Shown: positions 52,198-61,274 of the stretch, in pieces
How positions within the stretch are numbered: the stretch's first letter is position 1
Layout: every line of letters starts with the position of its first letter
DNA from: Fontibacter flavus
GTDB lineage: Bacteria > Bacteroidota > Bacteroidia > Cytophagales > Cyclobacteriaceae
Direction: 5' to 3'
Assembly (NCBI RefSeq): GCF_042432905.1
Contig: NZ_JBHLWI010000009.1
Location: 186,001 to 250,000 of the forward strand
DNA length: 64,000 bases
The notes under the pieces: model-generated
What the model was told of the DNA's origin: nothing
The model's database searches: none
The model's input: only the letters and a program-made list of their open reading frames with translations
Position numbers and translations under genes: made by a program

Positions 52198-53349
52198 TTA
52201 GTCCCTAATATCTTTTTGATCTTGACTTGAGGTATTAGACATTTGGGCAATCAACTGCAGGAATTTACCCTGATCACCATTCCATAAAACCTCCTCTCCA
52301 GGGGGCTGTATAAAATAGGTTTGGCTCATTGCTTTTTCCAGGTTTTCCTGAGCATTGGCCAGGTCCTTAAAATCTACTGCAGTTCCAGCAGGATATTTTT
52401 CCATGATACCTGTCCAAAATGGATTTGGAGAAAACAATGCAGGCTTTCCCATTGCCATACATTCGAAAAATTTACTTGGTATTTTATTGACGATACTTGG
52501 AACTTGCCAGTAGGGCATCAACACAATATCACTGGTTTTGTATGCTTCCAAAATATCCTGATAATCGACAGGAATATCTGAAACCTGCATGCTGATTGCC
52601 TCATGGCCGGCTACCTCTTTTTCCAATTGTAAACGGTATTCAGCCAAGGTTACATGTCCTATAATATTCAAGGAATAGGAGGGGTATGCCGGCAAAATAT
52701 TTTTAAACCATTTCACTGCTTCCAGGATTCCGTAAGCAGGAGTGATGGTACCGGAAATTAAAAAATGCATGTCTTGATTTTCCTTGAATTTTATTGGATC
52801 ATGAACCTTGATTTTTCCAAAAAATTTATTTTCCAAAACAGAAAAGGGCCTTAAATGCTTTAATTCGGTAATATAACAGTGTTCAGAAAATATATAGTGA
52901 TCAACAAATCTTTTTGTTCCTTTTTCTATGGCATTTACGATGATGACTGCTGTTTTCTTTTTCCAGCCTTTTAGGCTTTGGTTATATTTCAGGTTGAATA
53001 TGTAATTTTCCTGGACATCATAGATGATTTTTCCTCCGAAAATCAGCTTAGCTAGGATTGCAGAAGGCAGCAATTCCCAAGTTGAAATGATCATGATTTG
53101 GGGCCTGGTATTTTTTAATATTCGAAGGAATCTAAAGCTCGCCAACAGTCTTGAGAATGCTTTCCTGTTATTTGAAAAAATTGAGTTGAATTTTATATTT
53201 TTCTCTGAGGCTTCATTTTTTGATGAAAATCCTATGATGTTTATCTGGTATTTATTTGTTTCACGCAGTGATTGTCCAAACCTGTAATATGCCCTAGGGT
53301 CTTTTAATGGTTTAAGCACCGAAGCTATTATAATTTTGATTTGTGACAT
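52198..53349 (-). CDS. Family GT4-like glycosyltransferase
   Basis: A 383-residue GT-B protein. The N-terminal half has KIIIASVLKPLKDPRAYYRF and IYDVQENY, the C-terminal half the UDP/GDP-sugar-side pattern: FLISGTITPAYGILEAVKWF, YKTSDIVLMPYWQVPSIVNK and IPSKFFECMAMGKPAL. It probably adds a sugar to a surface polysaccharide or glycolipid. No other polysaccharide genes are adjacent. It is divergent from dapD, with 33 bp between the starts. Confidence 0.82.
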   Translation of the reverse strand: MSQIKIIIASVLKPLKDPRAYYRFGQSLRETNKYQINIIGFSSKNEASEKNIKFNSIFSNNRKAFSRLLASFRFLRILKNTRPQIMIISTWELLPSAILAKLIFGGKIIYDVQENYIFNLKYNQSLKGWKKKTAVIIVNAIEKGTKRFVDHYIFSEHCYITELKHLRPFSVLENKFFGKIKVHDPIKFKENQDMHFLISGTITPAYGILEAVKWFKNILPAYPSYSLNIIGHVTLAEYRLQLEKEVAGHEAISMQVSDIPVDYQDILEAYKTSDIVLMPYWQVPSIVNKIPSKFFECMAMGKPALFSPNPFWTGIMEKYPAGTAVDFKDLANAQENLEKAMSQTYFIQPPGEEVLWNGDQGKFLQLIAQMSNTSSQDQKDIRD

Positions 53350-53382
53350 TTTAGGGAAAACTTAATCTCTTAGACCAAAAAT

Positions 53383-54201
53383 ATGGAAATATTAAAATCT
53401 ATTATTGAAAACGCCTGGGAAAACAGGGAATTGCTAAAAGAAAAGGATGTTGAGATTGCGATCAAAACGGTGATCAGTGATTTGGATACCGGAAAACTCA
53501 GGGTTGCGGAACCTCTGGAAGACGGCAGCTGGCAGGTGAATGACTGGATCAAAAAGGCTGTGATTCTTTATTTCCCTATACAAAAGATGCATACCATTGA
53601 GGTTGGTCCTTTTGAGTTTCATGATAAGATGGCTTTGAAAACCAATTATGCCAAACAGGGTGTAAGGGTAGTGCCTCATGCTGTAGCCCGTTATGGAGCT
53701 TATTTGGCAAGTGGTGTTGTGATGATGCCTTCTTATGTAAATATCGGTGCTTATGTAGATAGTGGCACGATGGTTGATACATGGGCTACAGTCGGATCTT
53801 GTGCCCAAATTGGCAAAAACGTCCATCTCAGTGGCGGTGTAGGTATTGGAGGGGTCTTGGAACCTGTTCAGGCTGCGCCGGTGATCATTGAGGATGGGGC
53901 TTTTATTGGTTCAAGAGCGATCATTGTTGAAGGAGTAAGGGTAGGAAAAGAAGCGGTTATAGGTGCAGGGGTTACCTTAACAGGAAGCTCAAAAATTATT
54001 GACGTAACTGGTTCTGAACCTAAAGAATATAAAGGTTATGTGCCACCAAGATCTGTGGTGATTCCTGGTTCTTTGACCAAAAAATTCCCGGCAGGAGAGT
54101 TTCAGGTGCCTTGCGCTTTGATTATCGGTCAAAGAAAGGCTTCTACTGATCTCAAAACCTCCCTCAACGATGCATTAAGAGAAAATAATGTAGCCGTTTA
54201 A
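53383..54201 (+). CDS. dapD: Tetrahydrodipicolinate N-succinyltransferase
   Basis: The 272-residue enzyme of the succinylase branch of lysine/diaminopimelate synthesis transfers succinyl from succinyl-CoA to tetrahydrodipicolinate. It has a helical N-terminal domain, then left-handed beta-helix hexapeptide repeats (VMMPSYVNIGAYVDSGTMVD, TWATVGSCAQIGKNVHLSGG, VGIGGVLEPVQAAPVIIEDG) and a C-terminal KTSLNDALRE. Length and motifs are standard. The TPR lipoprotein gene follows by 18 bp. Confidence 0.96.
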   Translation: MEILKSIIENAWENRELLKEKDVEIAIKTVISDLDTGKLRVAEPLEDGSWQVNDWIKKAVILYFPIQKMHTIEVGPFEFHDKMALKTNYAKQGVRVVPHAVARYGAYLASGVVMMPSYVNIGAYVDSGTMVDTWATVGSCAQIGKNVHLSGGVGIGGVLEPVQAAPVIIEDGAFIGSRAIIVEGVRVGKEAVIGAGVTLTGSSKIIDVTGSEPKEYKGYVPPRSVVIPGSLTKKFPAGEFQVPCALIIGQRKASTDLKTSLNDALRENNVAV

Positions 54202-54219
54202 AATAGATTAAATTTAATA

Positions 54220-54822
54220 ATGAGAGTATTTCAATGGGTTTTTGCCTCCCTTATAGGCATTATGTTCTTAGTTTCTTGTTCTGGTGGTGAGTCGAATAAA
54301 GGTGATAGCTATTATACCCAAGGTGATTATGAAAATGCCATTGTGGCTTATGATACTTACCTGTCGACCAAGCCTAAAGATTTTAAAGCTTTGTACAATA
54401 GAGGTAGAGCTTATGAAGAGTTAGGGGAATATGAAAAAGCAGAGCAGGATTTTCTATTGGCTTTGGAGCAGGATAGGAAAAACACGCAGATTTTGCTGAG
54501 TCTTTCCAATGTCTATCAAAAGCAGAAGAAGCACAACAATGCCTTGTTGTATGCCGAGTATGCTGTGGAAGTTCCTGGAGCACCGGCAATGGCTTATTTT
54601 ATGAAAGCAAGGGCTTTGCATCAAATAGGGAATACGGATGAGGCGTATAAAGAATACAGCACTGCGATCAAAATGGACAAAGATTTTGGTATGGCCTATT
54701 ATTACAGAGGCATGCTGAAGATTGCAACAGACAATAAAAGATCCGGTTGTGAAGACCTAAGAGCAGCAGTGAAACTGAATTACGAAGAAGCACAAGAGGC
54801 TTTGAATAAGTACTGTAATTAA
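54220..54822 (+). CDS. TPR-repeat lipoprotein
   Basis: A 200-residue protein with lipobox LVSC near residue 20 and about five TPR units (GDYENAIVAYDTYLSTKPKD, FKALYNRGRAYEELGEYEKA, PAMAYFMKARALHQIGNTDE). It should be an outer-membrane-anchored scaffold. It is likely cotranscribed with dapD and ends at a strong terminator. No specific partner can be named. Confidence 0.85.
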   Translation: MRVFQWVFASLIGIMFLVSCSGGESNKGDSYYTQGDYENAIVAYDTYLSTKPKDFKALYNRGRAYEELGEYEKAEQDFLLALEQDRKNTQILLSLSNVYQKQKKHNNALLYAEYAVEVPGAPAMAYFMKARALHQIGNTDEAYKEYSTAIKMDKDFGMAYYYRGMLKIATDNKRSGCEDLRAAVKLNYEEAQEALNKYCN

Positions 54823-54830
54823 TCAAGAAT

Positions 54831-54872
54831 AAAAAAAAACCGGGCTCCTCTGAGAGAGTCCGGTTTTTTTTA
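54831..54872 (+). terminator. Intrinsic terminator after dapD-TPR operon
   Basis: AACCGGGCTCCTC and GAGAGAGTCCGGTT form an imperfect GC-rich stem with A tract before and eight T after, 10 bp past the stop codon. Confidence 0.75.
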
Positions 54873-54972
54873 TGGATTTACTATTCAAGGCATGCTAGTG
54901 AAGTACTATTCCCAGCCAAACCTCATACTGTTATTTTTTAGACACGAAAAAATTATAACCTGATCAATTTTT

Positions 54973-56304
54973 TCATGAACCGATTGATTCTTTGAGCATT
55001 GATTTCTTGGAAACATAATCTTTGGGCAGGTGTTTCAAAAGGTCTTTTTTAAACTTATGGTAATCTACCGTAATGGTATGTCTTGGTGTATCTATTTGCT
55101 TATAATGAGGATTTTTCACTTCCAATTCACAAAGTTCTACAATATTTGAAGGCCGTTCCCATTTCTCGGCCAATTCCCTGGCCATAATTTTTGACTGAAG
55201 TTCAGCGCCTGGCCATATACAGCCTAATGGCTGAAACATGCCTATAAAATACAGGTTGCGGTAGGTTGGGTGAAACATTTTCAAGTATAAAGGAACTGGA
55301 CCTGAACTATAGTCAATAAAGTTTTCATCAAAAAAAGGGTGGGAGAGATAGTATCCTGTACAGGCAATGATCACATCATAATTTTCCTCTTTTCCATCTT
55401 CAAAGATTACTTTTTTTCCCTCCAATTTTTTGATATCCATTCTGGGTTTGACCTTTCCATGTCGGATTTTGTACAGCAACTCATCATTGATGGTGGGGTG
55501 GGTTTCTCCAAATTTAGTTTCAACTTTGCGAAGTCCATAGAGCTTATTGTCTCCGACCATGATTTTCAAAAGGATATCGAAAAAGAAACTTCTGATTTTC
55601 AAGGGTATCCAGGAACTTCTTTCTCCGATTTTATCAGAGGGTTTTCCAAAGAAAAATTTTGGAATAATCCGGTAACCTCTTCTCCAGGATATGGCAGTCA
55701 TTTTACTTACCCTGCTGGTTTCCACTGCCACATCACAGGCAGAATTGCCTCCACCGATTACCAAAACCCTTTTATCTTTAAAAGGCTCAGCTTTCTTGAA
55801 ATGATGGGAATGGATAAATTCCCCCGTAAATTCCCCTGGATAACTTGGCCATCGGGGGTTCCAATGGTGTCCATTGCTAACTACCAGATCAGTGAATTTC
55901 TCAGTGGAACGAATGCCCTCCTTTTCTGTAGTAATCAGCCACTCCTGATCATTTATCCGTTCACAATGTATAACCATGGTATTGAAGCGGATATGCTCAT
56001 AAAGGCCAAATTTTCTGGCATAAGCCTGAAAGTATCTTCGCAGTTCATCATGGGAGGGGTAATCAGCAGTCTCAGGATCAAAATCATCAAAAGTAAAATC
56101 CTCATATTGAGATAGGGTTTTGGAGCTGATGATATGGGTGGTCTCGAAAACACTGGAATGGGATTCATCTTCAGAATAAATCCAGTTACCGCCCACTTCA
56201 TGGTTTCGATCAAAGGCAATGGCTTCCAAACCTTGGTCCAGGAGATTTTTCAGCGCGGTGATCCCGGAAGGACCAGCACCGATGACGGCTATTTTTTTAG
56301 ACAT
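54973..56304 (-). CDS. FMO-type flavin-containing monooxygenase
   Basis: The 443-residue product starts at the ATG at 56304, giving the Rossmann motif VIGAGPSGITAL directly after MSKKIA; an upstream ATG at 56361 lies within the sirtuin gene. It has the FMO fingerprint FTGEFIHSHHF (FxGxxxHxxxF), the NADPH motif VIGGGNSACDVAVE and the late ACTGY. Class B FMOs oxygenate soft nucleophiles such as trimethylamine, sulfides or amines; the substrate is not evident. It overlaps the end of the sirtuin gene by 8 bp, so the two form an operon. Confidence 0.9.
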   Translation of the reverse strand: MSKKIAVIGAGPSGITALKNLLDQGLEAIAFDRNHEVGGNWIYSEDESHSSVFETTHIISSKTLSQYEDFTFDDFDPETADYPSHDELRRYFQAYARKFGLYEHIRFNTMVIHCERINDQEWLITTEKEGIRSTEKFTDLVVSNGHHWNPRWPSYPGEFTGEFIHSHHFKKAEPFKDKRVLVIGGGNSACDVAVETSRVSKMTAISWRRGYRIIPKFFFGKPSDKIGERSSWIPLKIRSFFFDILLKIMVGDNKLYGLRKVETKFGETHPTINDELLYKIRHGKVKPRMDIKKLEGKKVIFEDGKEENYDVIIACTGYYLSHPFFDENFIDYSSGPVPLYLKMFHPTYRNLYFIGMFQPLGCIWPGAELQSKIMARELAEKWERPSNIVELCELEVKNPHYKQIDTPRHTITVDYHKFKKDLLKHLPKDYVSKKSMLKESIGS

Positions 56305-56989
56305 ATTTCTCTTTGATTTGAGCTGACATGATTTTGGTTCCCACAGATGCAGGGGCTTCAATTTTTATGAGGTTTTCAATAAAACCTGTCTCAGGAAGTT
56401 TGATATCTATGATATACTTGGGAATTCCCTTTTTCGCATACTGGATCAGACCAGCGGCAGGGTAGACCAACATGGAGGTGCCGATTACTGCAAAAATATC
56501 CGCCTCATGGGCAACTTCAATAGCCGCATCCATCATGGGAACCATCTCTCCAAACCATACAATGTAAGGACGCAGCTGACTGCCTTTTTCGCATTTATCG
56601 CCTAATTTTAATTCCCAACCTTTCATCTCATACACCAAAGAAGGATCTAAAGTGCTTTGTGATTTGAACAGTTCTCCATGAAGATGGATAATTTTGGATG
56701 ATCCTGCTTTTCCGTGCAGATTGTCTACGTTCTGGGTTACTATGGTGACATCAAAAAATTCTTCCAATCTGGCAAGTTCCTGATGCGCCTCATTAGGCTG
56801 ACAGGTCAAAGCTTGCTTTCTCCTTTGGTTGTAAAAATCCAGGACAAGTTCGCGGTTTTTGCGCCAACCTTCAGGAGAAGCGACTTCCATGACGTCATGC
56901 CCTTCCCAGAGACCTCCGGCATCCCGAAAGGTACTGATTCCACTTTCAGCGGATATTCCTGCCCCTGTTAATACAACCAATTTTTTCAT
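56297..56989 (-). CDS. cobB: Sir2-family NAD-dependent protein deacylase
   Basis: A 230-residue sirtuin with GAGISAESGISTFRDAGGLW, the catalytic TQNVDNLHGKAGSSKIIHLH, IVWFGEMVP and a final GTSMLVYPAAGL. The pair Tyr-Arg in LDFYNQRRKQAL is the SIRT5-type signature for desuccinylase/demalonylase activity. The zinc-ribbon cysteines are largely missing: only one Cys (DKCEKGSQLRPY) is left where CobB has a set. It removes acyl groups from lysines in an NAD-dependent manner. Confidence 0.92.
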   Translation of the reverse strand: MKKLVVLTGAGISAESGISTFRDAGGLWEGHDVMEVASPEGWRKNRELVLDFYNQRRKQALTCQPNEAHQELARLEEFFDVTIVTQNVDNLHGKAGSSKIIHLHGELFKSQSTLDPSLVYEMKGWELKLGDKCEKGSQLRPYIVWFGEMVPMMDAAIEVAHEADIFAVIGTSMLVYPAAGLIQYAKKGIPKYIIDIKLPETGFIENLIKIEAPASVGTKIMSAQIKEKYV

Positions 56990-57040
56990 TTTGATTTTTG
57001 CCTTAATCTAGCAGGAATACAAGCAATATTCAAATAAAAA

Positions 57041-57062
57041 AGCGGACCTTTTTGTATCCGCT
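57041..57062 (-). terminator. Terminator of topA
   Basis: On the minus strand AGCGGA and TCCGCT flank a 10-nt loop and are followed by TTTTTTATTTG, just after the topA stop codon. Confidence 0.65.
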
Positions 57063-57069
57063 CTGAATG

Positions 57070-59391
57070 TTAAGCTTTCTTTTTTGTAAATCTTCCTGTC
57101 TTCTTTACTGGTTGATTTTCAATAATTTCAATTGTTTCAGCGTAAGTAAGACTTTCAGCTTCTTTATCCTTTGGAATCTTGAAATTATTTTTTCCAAATT
57201 TGATATAGGGACCCCATCTTCCATTGAGAATCTGGATTTCAGGATTTTCCTCAAAGGTCTTAATGTGCTTTTTCTCATTGGCATCCCTTTTCTCAAGAAT
57301 CAATTGTATGGCTTCTTCTTCAGTAATGCTCAATGGATCCATTTCTTTTTTCAAAGAGACAAATTTACTGTCATGTCTGATGTACGGACCAAATTTACCA
57401 ACAGCTGCCACCATCTTTTTATCTTCAAACATGCCCACATCTCTTGGCAATTTGAACAGTTCCAAAGCCTCTTCCAAGGTGATGTTTTCGATAAACTGCC
57501 CCTTTTTCATGCTGGCAAACTGTTTTTCTTCATCCTCTTGCTCGCCAATCTGTACCAAAGGTCCAAACCTTCCCAACCTGGCGATAACGGGCTTACCTGT
57601 TTTTGGGTCTTTGCCCAATTCCCTGGAACTACTGATATCAGCACGGGCCACATTGGCAGTTTCTTCTACTCGGGTATGGAATTTGCCATAGAAGTTTTCA
57701 ATCATATCCTGCCAGTCCTGACCACCATGGGCAATGTCATCAAATTCCTTTTCTACCTTAGCAGTAAAGGAAAAATCAATCACATTGGGGAAATGCTCTA
57801 CCAAGAAATCATTGACCACCATGGCTATATTGGTAGGAAAGAGCTTGTTTTTATCTGCCCCTGTGATTTCAGTTTTTTCTGATTTGGTCAATTTGCCATT
57901 GGAAACTTTCATTTCCACATATTTCCTTTCTGTACCTTCTCTGGATTCTTTAACCACATAATCCCTTTTTTGGATGGTGGAAATAGTTGGCGCATAGGTA
58001 GATGGACGACCGATACCCATTTCTTCCAGCTTCTTCACCAAGGAGGCTTCAGTATATCTTGGAGCAGGCCTGCTGAAGGTTTCCCTTCCTTTCATTTCTA
58101 TTAAATCCAGAAGTTGACCTACGTTCAATGGAGGCAGAAGTCCTTTATTGCCATTTTCCTCATCTTCTGGTTCGTCATCGGTACTCTCCAAGTAGACTTT
58201 GAGGAAACCTTCAAATTTGATGACTTCACCGCTTGCGGTTAATTTTTCAGGGGTGGTAGAAATCCCAATGGTTGCCACCGTTTTTTCCAGTTTGGCATCT
58301 GACATTTGGGAGGCGATGGCCCTTTTCCAGATCAGATCGTATAGTCTTTGTTCATTTCTATCACCTGTGACCTCATGTTTGGAAAAATCAGTAGGTCTGA
58401 TGGCTTCGTGGGCTTCCTGTGCTCCTTCGGATTTGGTGGTGTATTTCCTTGACTGATGGAATTCAGCGCCATATGCAGATTTGATCTCATTTTCGGCTGC
58501 CTGCATGGCATCCTGGGATAGATTGACACTGTCAGTCCTCATGTAGGTGATTTTACCCGCTTCATAGAGCTTTTGGGCTACGGACATGGTCTGCGCAACA
58601 GAGAAATACAATTTTCTACTGGCTTCCTGTTGTAAGGTAGAGGTCGTAAATGGTGGTGCAGGAGACTTTTTCCCGGGTTTAGTTTCCAGATTTTCGATCG
58701 TGAAAACCGCATCCAAACATTTCTTTAGAAAATTCTCAGCTTCTTCCTGGGTGTCAAATTTTTTGGGAAGTTCGGCACTTAATACCTTGCCTTTGACATC
58801 AAATTGGGCGGTAATCCTATAGGAAGATTTGGATTTGAATTTTTCAATTTCCCTTTCTCTTTCTACAATTAATCTTACTGCTACGGATTGTACCCTACCT
58901 GCGGATAGACCTGTTTTGATTTTTTTCCAAAGGATAGGTGATAATTCAAAACCAACTAATCTATCAAGAATCCTTCTGGCTTGCTGGGCATTGACCAGAT
59001 CAATGTCTATGCTTCTAGGGTTTTGGATTGCCTTGGTGATGGCATTTTTGGTAATTTCTCTAAAAACGATTCTTTTTGTGTTGCTGTCATTGAGGTTCAG
59101 GACTTCTTTTAAGTGCCAAGAAATGGCTTCTCCTTCTCGGTCATCATCACTTGCCAGGTAAACAGTTTCAGCATCTTTGGCCAAACTCTTCAATTGCTTG
59201 ATTACCTCTTTTTTATCAGGAGTGACTTCGTAGGTAGGCTTAAACCTGTTTTGGATATCAATTGCTTTATCTCCTTTTGGAAGATCACGCACGTGGCCAT
59301 AGCTGGAAGCAACCTTAAAATCTTTACCCAAATATCCCTCGATAGTTTTCGCTTTGGCAGGCGACTCCACGATGACTAAATTCTTTGACAT
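57070..59391 (-). CDS. topA: DNA topoisomerase I
   Basis: A 773-residue type IA topoisomerase relaxing negative supercoils. The Toprim domain is at the N-terminus (NLVIVESPAKAKTIEGYLGK, YLASDDDREGEAISWH), the active-site Tyr lies in GKITYMRTDSVNLS (about residue 290), and GIGRPSTYAPTISTIQKRDY is conserved. The C-terminal region has repeats without zinc-finger cysteines (GRFGPLVQIG, GKFGPYIRHD, GRWGPYIKFG) typical of Bacteroidota TopA, and a lysine-rich end. A single gene with its own terminator. Confidence 0.97.
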   Translation of the reverse strand: MSKNLVIVESPAKAKTIEGYLGKDFKVASSYGHVRDLPKGDKAIDIQNRFKPTYEVTPDKKEVIKQLKSLAKDAETVYLASDDDREGEAISWHLKEVLNLNDSNTKRIVFREITKNAITKAIQNPRSIDIDLVNAQQARRILDRLVGFELSPILWKKIKTGLSAGRVQSVAVRLIVEREREIEKFKSKSSYRITAQFDVKGKVLSAELPKKFDTQEEAENFLKKCLDAVFTIENLETKPGKKSPAPPFTTSTLQQEASRKLYFSVAQTMSVAQKLYEAGKITYMRTDSVNLSQDAMQAAENEIKSAYGAEFHQSRKYTTKSEGAQEAHEAIRPTDFSKHEVTGDRNEQRLYDLIWKRAIASQMSDAKLEKTVATIGISTTPEKLTASGEVIKFEGFLKVYLESTDDEPEDEENGNKGLLPPLNVGQLLDLIEMKGRETFSRPAPRYTEASLVKKLEEMGIGRPSTYAPTISTIQKRDYVVKESREGTERKYVEMKVSNGKLTKSEKTEITGADKNKLFPTNIAMVVNDFLVEHFPNVIDFSFTAKVEKEFDDIAHGGQDWQDMIENFYGKFHTRVEETANVARADISSSRELGKDPKTGKPVIARLGRFGPLVQIGEQEDEEKQFASMKKGQFIENITLEEALELFKLPRDVGMFEDKKMVAAVGKFGPYIRHDSKFVSLKKEMDPLSITEEEAIQLILEKRDANEKKHIKTFEENPEIQILNGRWGPYIKFGKNNFKIPKDKEAESLTYAETIEIIENQPVKKTGRFTKKKA

Positions 59392-59546
59392 ATTAAACCG
59401 TTTTTTAAAGAATGGCTCGCAAATGCAATCCGTATAAAAGCCTAAAAATAGAGGGCTTAAAATTCCAATCCAAATTTAAATTGTTTTCATCTAATCTACT
59501 TGAAGATAATTCCGTATATATTTTGTGCCAGTTGATTTTATCCTTC

Positions 59547-60029
59547 ATGAAAAACCCTAAAATATTTTATCTCATGAGACATGGTGAAGCCGATGCAGGA
59601 TTTGGTATGTCAGGAGATGCTGTTAGACCACTGACAACCAACGGTAAAAGCCATGTTTTTAGAGTAGCCCAAGTTTTGAAAAAAGATGTTGTTCAGTTTG
59701 ACAGAATTCTTTGTAGCCCAGCTGTAAGAACCAGGCAAACTACAAGTATTTTGACTTCAGAGTTACCTGCAAAAAATATCCAATATGAGGAAAAAATCTA
59801 TGAAGCTGATCCGGATACCTTGTTCAGATTGATCAATCAGGTTGAAAATGAAGTGAATCACCTTGCTATGGTCGGGCATAATCCTGGTATTTCCGGATTG
59901 TTGACTTACCTGACGGGAGACAGATATATCTCTTTGCAACCGGGCATGTTGGCGATTATTGAAATCCAAGTAGATGAATGGAAAGAAGTGGGGAGAAATA
60001 CAGGGATATTGAAGGAAATATTGCAATAG
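59547..60029 (+). CDS. sixA: SixA-like phosphohistidine phosphatase
   Basis: The 160-residue protein starts at the ATG at 59547, which precedes the catalytic RHG motif correctly (IFYLMRHGEADAGFG); an earlier ATG at 59412 adds unrelated sequence. It also has RILCSPAVRTRQTTSIL and the second catalytic His in LAMVGHNPGISGLL. SixA enzymes dephosphorylate histidine of phosphotransfer proteins. It is divergent from topA. Confidence 0.88.
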   Translation: MKNPKIFYLMRHGEADAGFGMSGDAVRPLTTNGKSHVFRVAQVLKKDVVQFDRILCSPAVRTRQTTSILTSELPAKNIQYEEKIYEADPDTLFRLINQVENEVNHLAMVGHNPGISGLLTYLTGDRYISLQPGMLAIIEIQVDEWKEVGRNTGILKEILQ

Positions 60030-60150
60030 AATTTTTTTGTCAATCACCTTTTGATTTTATTTGCTTAGGTTTGGTTACCCTCTAGAAAACCATAAATCGA
60101 AGCGCAGCGAATCACTATTCAGTAATTTAGATTATTAACCAAAAAACAAT

Positions 60151-61218
60151 ATGTCATTAAAGCATAGAATTATAGAACAGTTTGATCCTAATGGGGTAAG
60201 TACTTATGAAGGTATTTTTGGATTGCCTTTTAACGAAGAAACTGCTGACCTGATTATCATCCCGGTGCCTTGGGAAGTTACGGTTTCTTACTCACCAGGA
60301 ACTGCCGATGGTCCTGATGCGGTATTAAATGCTTCTTATCAGGTGGATTTGTTCCAAAGCGATATACATGACGCCTGGAAAATGGGCATACATATGTTGC
60401 CTGTTTCCAATGAAATCCATAACCTTAGCAGTAGTCATAGAATCTTGGCAAGGAATTATATCCAATGGCTTGAAGCAGGGTCGCCTGAAGAGGATTTGGA
60501 GAGGTTTGCAGCTGTACCGGATATCATCAATAAGGCATCTTTAGAAATGGTAGACTGGGTTTATGCCCAAGCAAAAAAATACAGGGAAATGGGCAAACAG
60601 GTAGCCCTTCTTGGCGGTGACCACAGTACGCCGTTGGGTTTGATCAAAGCTTTGACAGAGGAGTATGATAGCTTTGGTGTTTTACAGATCGATGCCCACG
60701 CTGACCTGAGAAAAGCCTACGAAAATTTTGAGTACTCTCATGCTTCGATTGCTTACAATGCACTGAAATTTCCACAGATCAGTAAATTGGTTCAAGTGGG
60801 CATCCGCGATTATTGCCAGGAAGAAGCCATTATGGCTAAAGAAAATAACCGAATCCATACATTCTATGATAAAGACATCAAAGAAGATATGTTTGAAGGA
60901 AAGGCCTGGAAAATTATCTGTGATGATATCGTGGAACAATTGCCGTCAGAGGTTTACATCACCATTGATATTGATGGATTGGATCCGAAGTTATGTCCAC
61001 ATACCGGTACTCCTGTGGCTGGTGGATTTGAAATGGAGCAGGTGCTATACCTCATGAAACAGGTGGTCAAAGCCGGAAAAAGGATAATTGGGTTTGATTT
61101 GGTGGAAGTCGCACCAGGACCTCATGGAGATGAGTGGGATGGAAATGTAGGGGCAAGGGTACTTTACAGAATGGCTAACCTATTTGGTGTTTCTCAAGGG
61201 AAATTAAATCTCAAATAA
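60151..61218 (+). CDS. speB: Agmatinase / ureohydrolase family protein
   Basis: A 355-residue arginase-superfamily enzyme with the manganese ligands in LLGGDHSTPLG, LQIDAHADLRKAY (with YSHAS) and ITIDIDGLDPKLCPHTGTPV. It most resembles agmatinase, releasing urea from agmatine to give putrescine, though formiminoglutamase or guanidino-acid hydrolase cannot be excluded. The length is about 40 residues over the typical 305-320 because of an insertion near residues 80-135. It ends at a bidirectional terminator. Confidence 0.85.
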   Translation: MSLKHRIIEQFDPNGVSTYEGIFGLPFNEETADLIIIPVPWEVTVSYSPGTADGPDAVLNASYQVDLFQSDIHDAWKMGIHMLPVSNEIHNLSSSHRILARNYIQWLEAGSPEEDLERFAAVPDIINKASLEMVDWVYAQAKKYREMGKQVALLGGDHSTPLGLIKALTEEYDSFGVLQIDAHADLRKAYENFEYSHASIAYNALKFPQISKLVQVGIRDYCQEEAIMAKENNRIHTFYDKDIKEDMFEGKAWKIICDDIVEQLPSEVYITIDIDGLDPKLCPHTGTPVAGGFEMEQVLYLMKQVVKAGKRIIGFDLVEVAPGPHGDEWDGNVGARVLYRMANLFGVSQGKLNLK

Positions 61219-61257
61219 AAAGATAAAGGCCAGTTGATAAGCTGGCCTTTATCTTTT
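61218..61257. terminator. Bidirectional terminator between speB and the M56 gene
   Basis: AAAAGATAAAGGCCAG and CTGGCCTTTATCTTTT, a 16-bp perfect stem with an 8-nt loop, lie between two convergent genes. Confidence 0.85.
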
Positions 61258-61274
61258 CTCTTTAATTGAATTTT

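Noticed and set aside
55339..56115. Plus-strand open frame of 258 codons
   Set aside because: Antisense to the flavin monooxygenase gene, whose motifs are all in place.
57067..57882. Plus-strand open frame of 271 codons
   Set aside because: It is antisense to the conserved 3' part of topA and Phe-rich, as expected of a shadow frame.
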